From Chrysogorgia sp. JL179-B06 (lineage: Eukaryota > Cnidaria > Anthozoa > Scleralcyonacea > Chrysogorgiidae), in the NCBI GenBank assembly GCA_035772405.1, contig JAYKKM010000496.1, positions 1,406,001-1,470,000 on the forward strand: a stretch of 64,000 bases of DNA, given 5' to 3'. The notes under the pieces are model-generated. The model saw only the letters and a list, made by a program, of their open reading frames with translations, did no database searches and was not told the origin of the DNA. The position numbers and the translations under genes were made by a program. Position 1 is the stretch's first letter. Each line of letters starts with the position of its first letter. Shown here piece after piece: positions 62,953 to 64,000 of this stretch.

Positions 62953-63690
62953 TCTTATAAAATTGCACTGATAAACGTCATGTGCGTGACGCACATGTTC
63001 GTAATGCACAGTTATAAAAGTACAGGTGAGCGTGAGGCACACGTTCGTAACTAACACTTATAAAAGTACACTTATAAAAGTGCACTTATAAAAGTACAGG
63101 TGTGCGTGATGCACACGTTCGTAACGCACACTTATGAAAGTGCACTTACTTATAAAAGTACAGGTGTTCGTGAGGCACATGTGCGTAACGCACATTTATA
63201 AAAGTGCACTTATAAAAGTACAGGTGTGCGTGAGGCACATGTGCGTAACGCACACTTATAAATGTCGAGTGTATGTGACGCACTTGTGCATAACGCACAC
63301 TTATAAATGTCGAGTGTATGTGACGCACTTGTGCAGAACGCACACTTATTTTGTGCAGCTGTGCGTTCTGCACATGTGTGTAACGCACACTTATAAATGT
63401 CCAGTGTATGTGACGCACTTGTGCAACACACACATTCATTTTTGTGCATCTGTGCGTTCAGCACATGTGTGTAACGTACACTTATAAAAGTGAAGCTGTG
63501 CGTTAATGGACACTTGTAAATGTCTAGTGTACGTGACGCACATGTTTTTAACGCACACTAAAAAAGTGAGCTCTGCGTTCTGCACATGTGTAACGCACAC
63601 TTATAAAAGTGCAGGTGTGCGTGATGTGCGGAATATAGGACGCGCACATGTGCGGAATATAGGACATAGTATAATTAGCGACATGTACGG
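62953..63690. repeat. TATAAAAG / GTGCGT-ACGCAC minisatellite
   Basis: This is an irregular tandem repeat of about 55-65 bp. Each unit combines CTTATAAAAGTRCA with GGTGTGCGTGAGGCAC, CATGTGCGTAACGCAC or close variants. TATAAAAG occurs at 63013, 63059, 63073, 63087, 63151, 63197, 63211, 63483 and 63602; other copies have TATAAATG, TATGAAAG or have decayed. GTGCGTAACGCAC is a dyad with a one-base centre, and CACATGTG is a palindrome. From about 63255 a sub-variant with TGTCGAGTGTATGTGACGCAC repeats. There is no similarity to array 2, and the boundary is sharp at about 62952. Frames here are by-products of the repeat. Confidence 0.85.
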
Positions 63691-63767
63691 ATGTACGGAT
63701 GTACTATTATAACGGTTCTACTAATAGCGGTTCTAGTACTATTAGTAGTACTATTAGTAGTTATAGT
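63691..63767. repeat. Short direct and inverted repeats (hairpin-capable)
   Basis: GTACGGAT is repeated at about 63684 and 63692, followed by GTACTATTATAACGG. CTACTAATAG at 63718-63727 is the reverse complement of CTATTAGTAG at 63751-63760. ACTATTAGTAGT is directly repeated between them and the right arm, at about 63738 and 63750. The segment could fold into a stem of about ten base pairs. No gene is visible. Confidence 0.7.
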
Positions 63768-64000
63768 AAAATTAATAGTAGTCTTATTATATTAAGATAT
63801 ATTGTATTATTGTTACTCTTTAACATGCGTTGAAATATTTGATTGAAATATTCATGATTAATATTCGCCTTTGTTATTGGAACAACAATGGTTATATTAT
63901 AAAAATAAAATTAATAGTAATTATCATTATTAATATTAATATATATTGTATTAGTGTTACTATGTATTGAACATGCATTGAAATAATTGTGATTGAAATA
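63768..64000. repeat. AT-rich flank with imperfect ~140-150 bp duplication
   Basis: Three ordered anchors recur: AAAATTAATAGTA at 63768 and 63907, ATATATTGTATTA at 63797 and 63941, and GATTGAAATA at 63841 and 63991. Offsets grow from 139 to 144 to 150 bp through small insertions. The window ends inside the second copy, so the array may continue beyond it. Base composition is strongly AT-rich and no open frame is credible. Confidence 0.75.

Noticed and set aside
62953..63690. Nine TATAAAAG motifs as functional promoters
   Set aside because: They belong to a repeated unit with no associated gene, initiator or start codon in the window; kept only as an observation to test.
63134..63712. Overlapping frames on both strands in the TATAAAAG minisatellite
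   Set aside because: Low-complexity translations rich in C, H, T and V that follow the repeat period and exist on both strands at once.
1..64000. tRNA, rRNA or transposon coding sequences
   Set aside because: No cloverleaf with A and B boxes, no rRNA-like block, no reverse transcriptase or transposase motif, and no terminal inverted repeats with target-site duplications were visible by eye.

Overview
This window is almost entirely satellite DNA, and I find no protein-coding or RNA gene I can support. It looks like constitutive heterochromatin of a eukaryotic nuclear chromosome. The reasons are about 61.6 kb of uninterrupted tandem repeats with 132-161 bp monomers, higher-order repeat structure, degenerate telomere-like hexamers inside one monomer class, and AT-rich or minisatellite flanks. 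Many between-copy differences are CpG-to-TpG/CpA changes, which suggests but does not prove DNA methylation. I cannot name the species; a metazoan, perhaps an invertebrate, is only a guess.

Layout. (1) 1-1326 is the left flank: a short 21-bp tandem repeat (75-140), then two copies and one truncated copy of a ~370-bp repeat. (2) 1327-20080 is satellite array 1, about 142 head-to-tail copies of a 132-bp monomer. It starts with an older-looking 'W' subfamily (1327-2740, with a 538-bp four-monomer higher-order repeat). The rest is dominated by two subfamilies, here called A (GCG..CAGCG) and V (GTG..CAGTG), with W islands at 8947-9515 and a CCC-variant patch at 10750-11640. (3) 20081-62952 is satellite array 2, about 280 monomers of two kinds. 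Class A2 is 150 bp. Class B2 is 161 bp and carries a decayed telomere-like block. Read on the minus strand, array 2 is clearly homologous to array 1, so the two arrays are diverged members of one satellite superfamily placed in inverted orientation and meeting at about 20080. (4) 62953-63690 is a minisatellite in which TATAAAAG and GTGCGT/ACGCAC dyads recur. (5) 63691-64000 is AT-rich DNA with a hairpin-capable segment and an imperfect ~140-150 bp tandem duplication.

The main points of interest are: the inverted homologous arrays; the B2 monomers, spaced at 161 + n x 150 bp; A2/B2 mosaic monomers with several switches inside about 90 bp; a short block (GGCTTTCCAACG, minus strand CGTTGGAAAGCC) conserved between the two arrays that matches nine contiguous bases of the mammalian CENP-B box; and a 132-bp monomer length that keeps one frame open for up to 681 codons although the consensus contains no ATG in that frame. 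All copy counts and distances come from reading the sequence by eye. Some irregular monomers could be assembly or consensus artefacts, which are common in satellite arrays.
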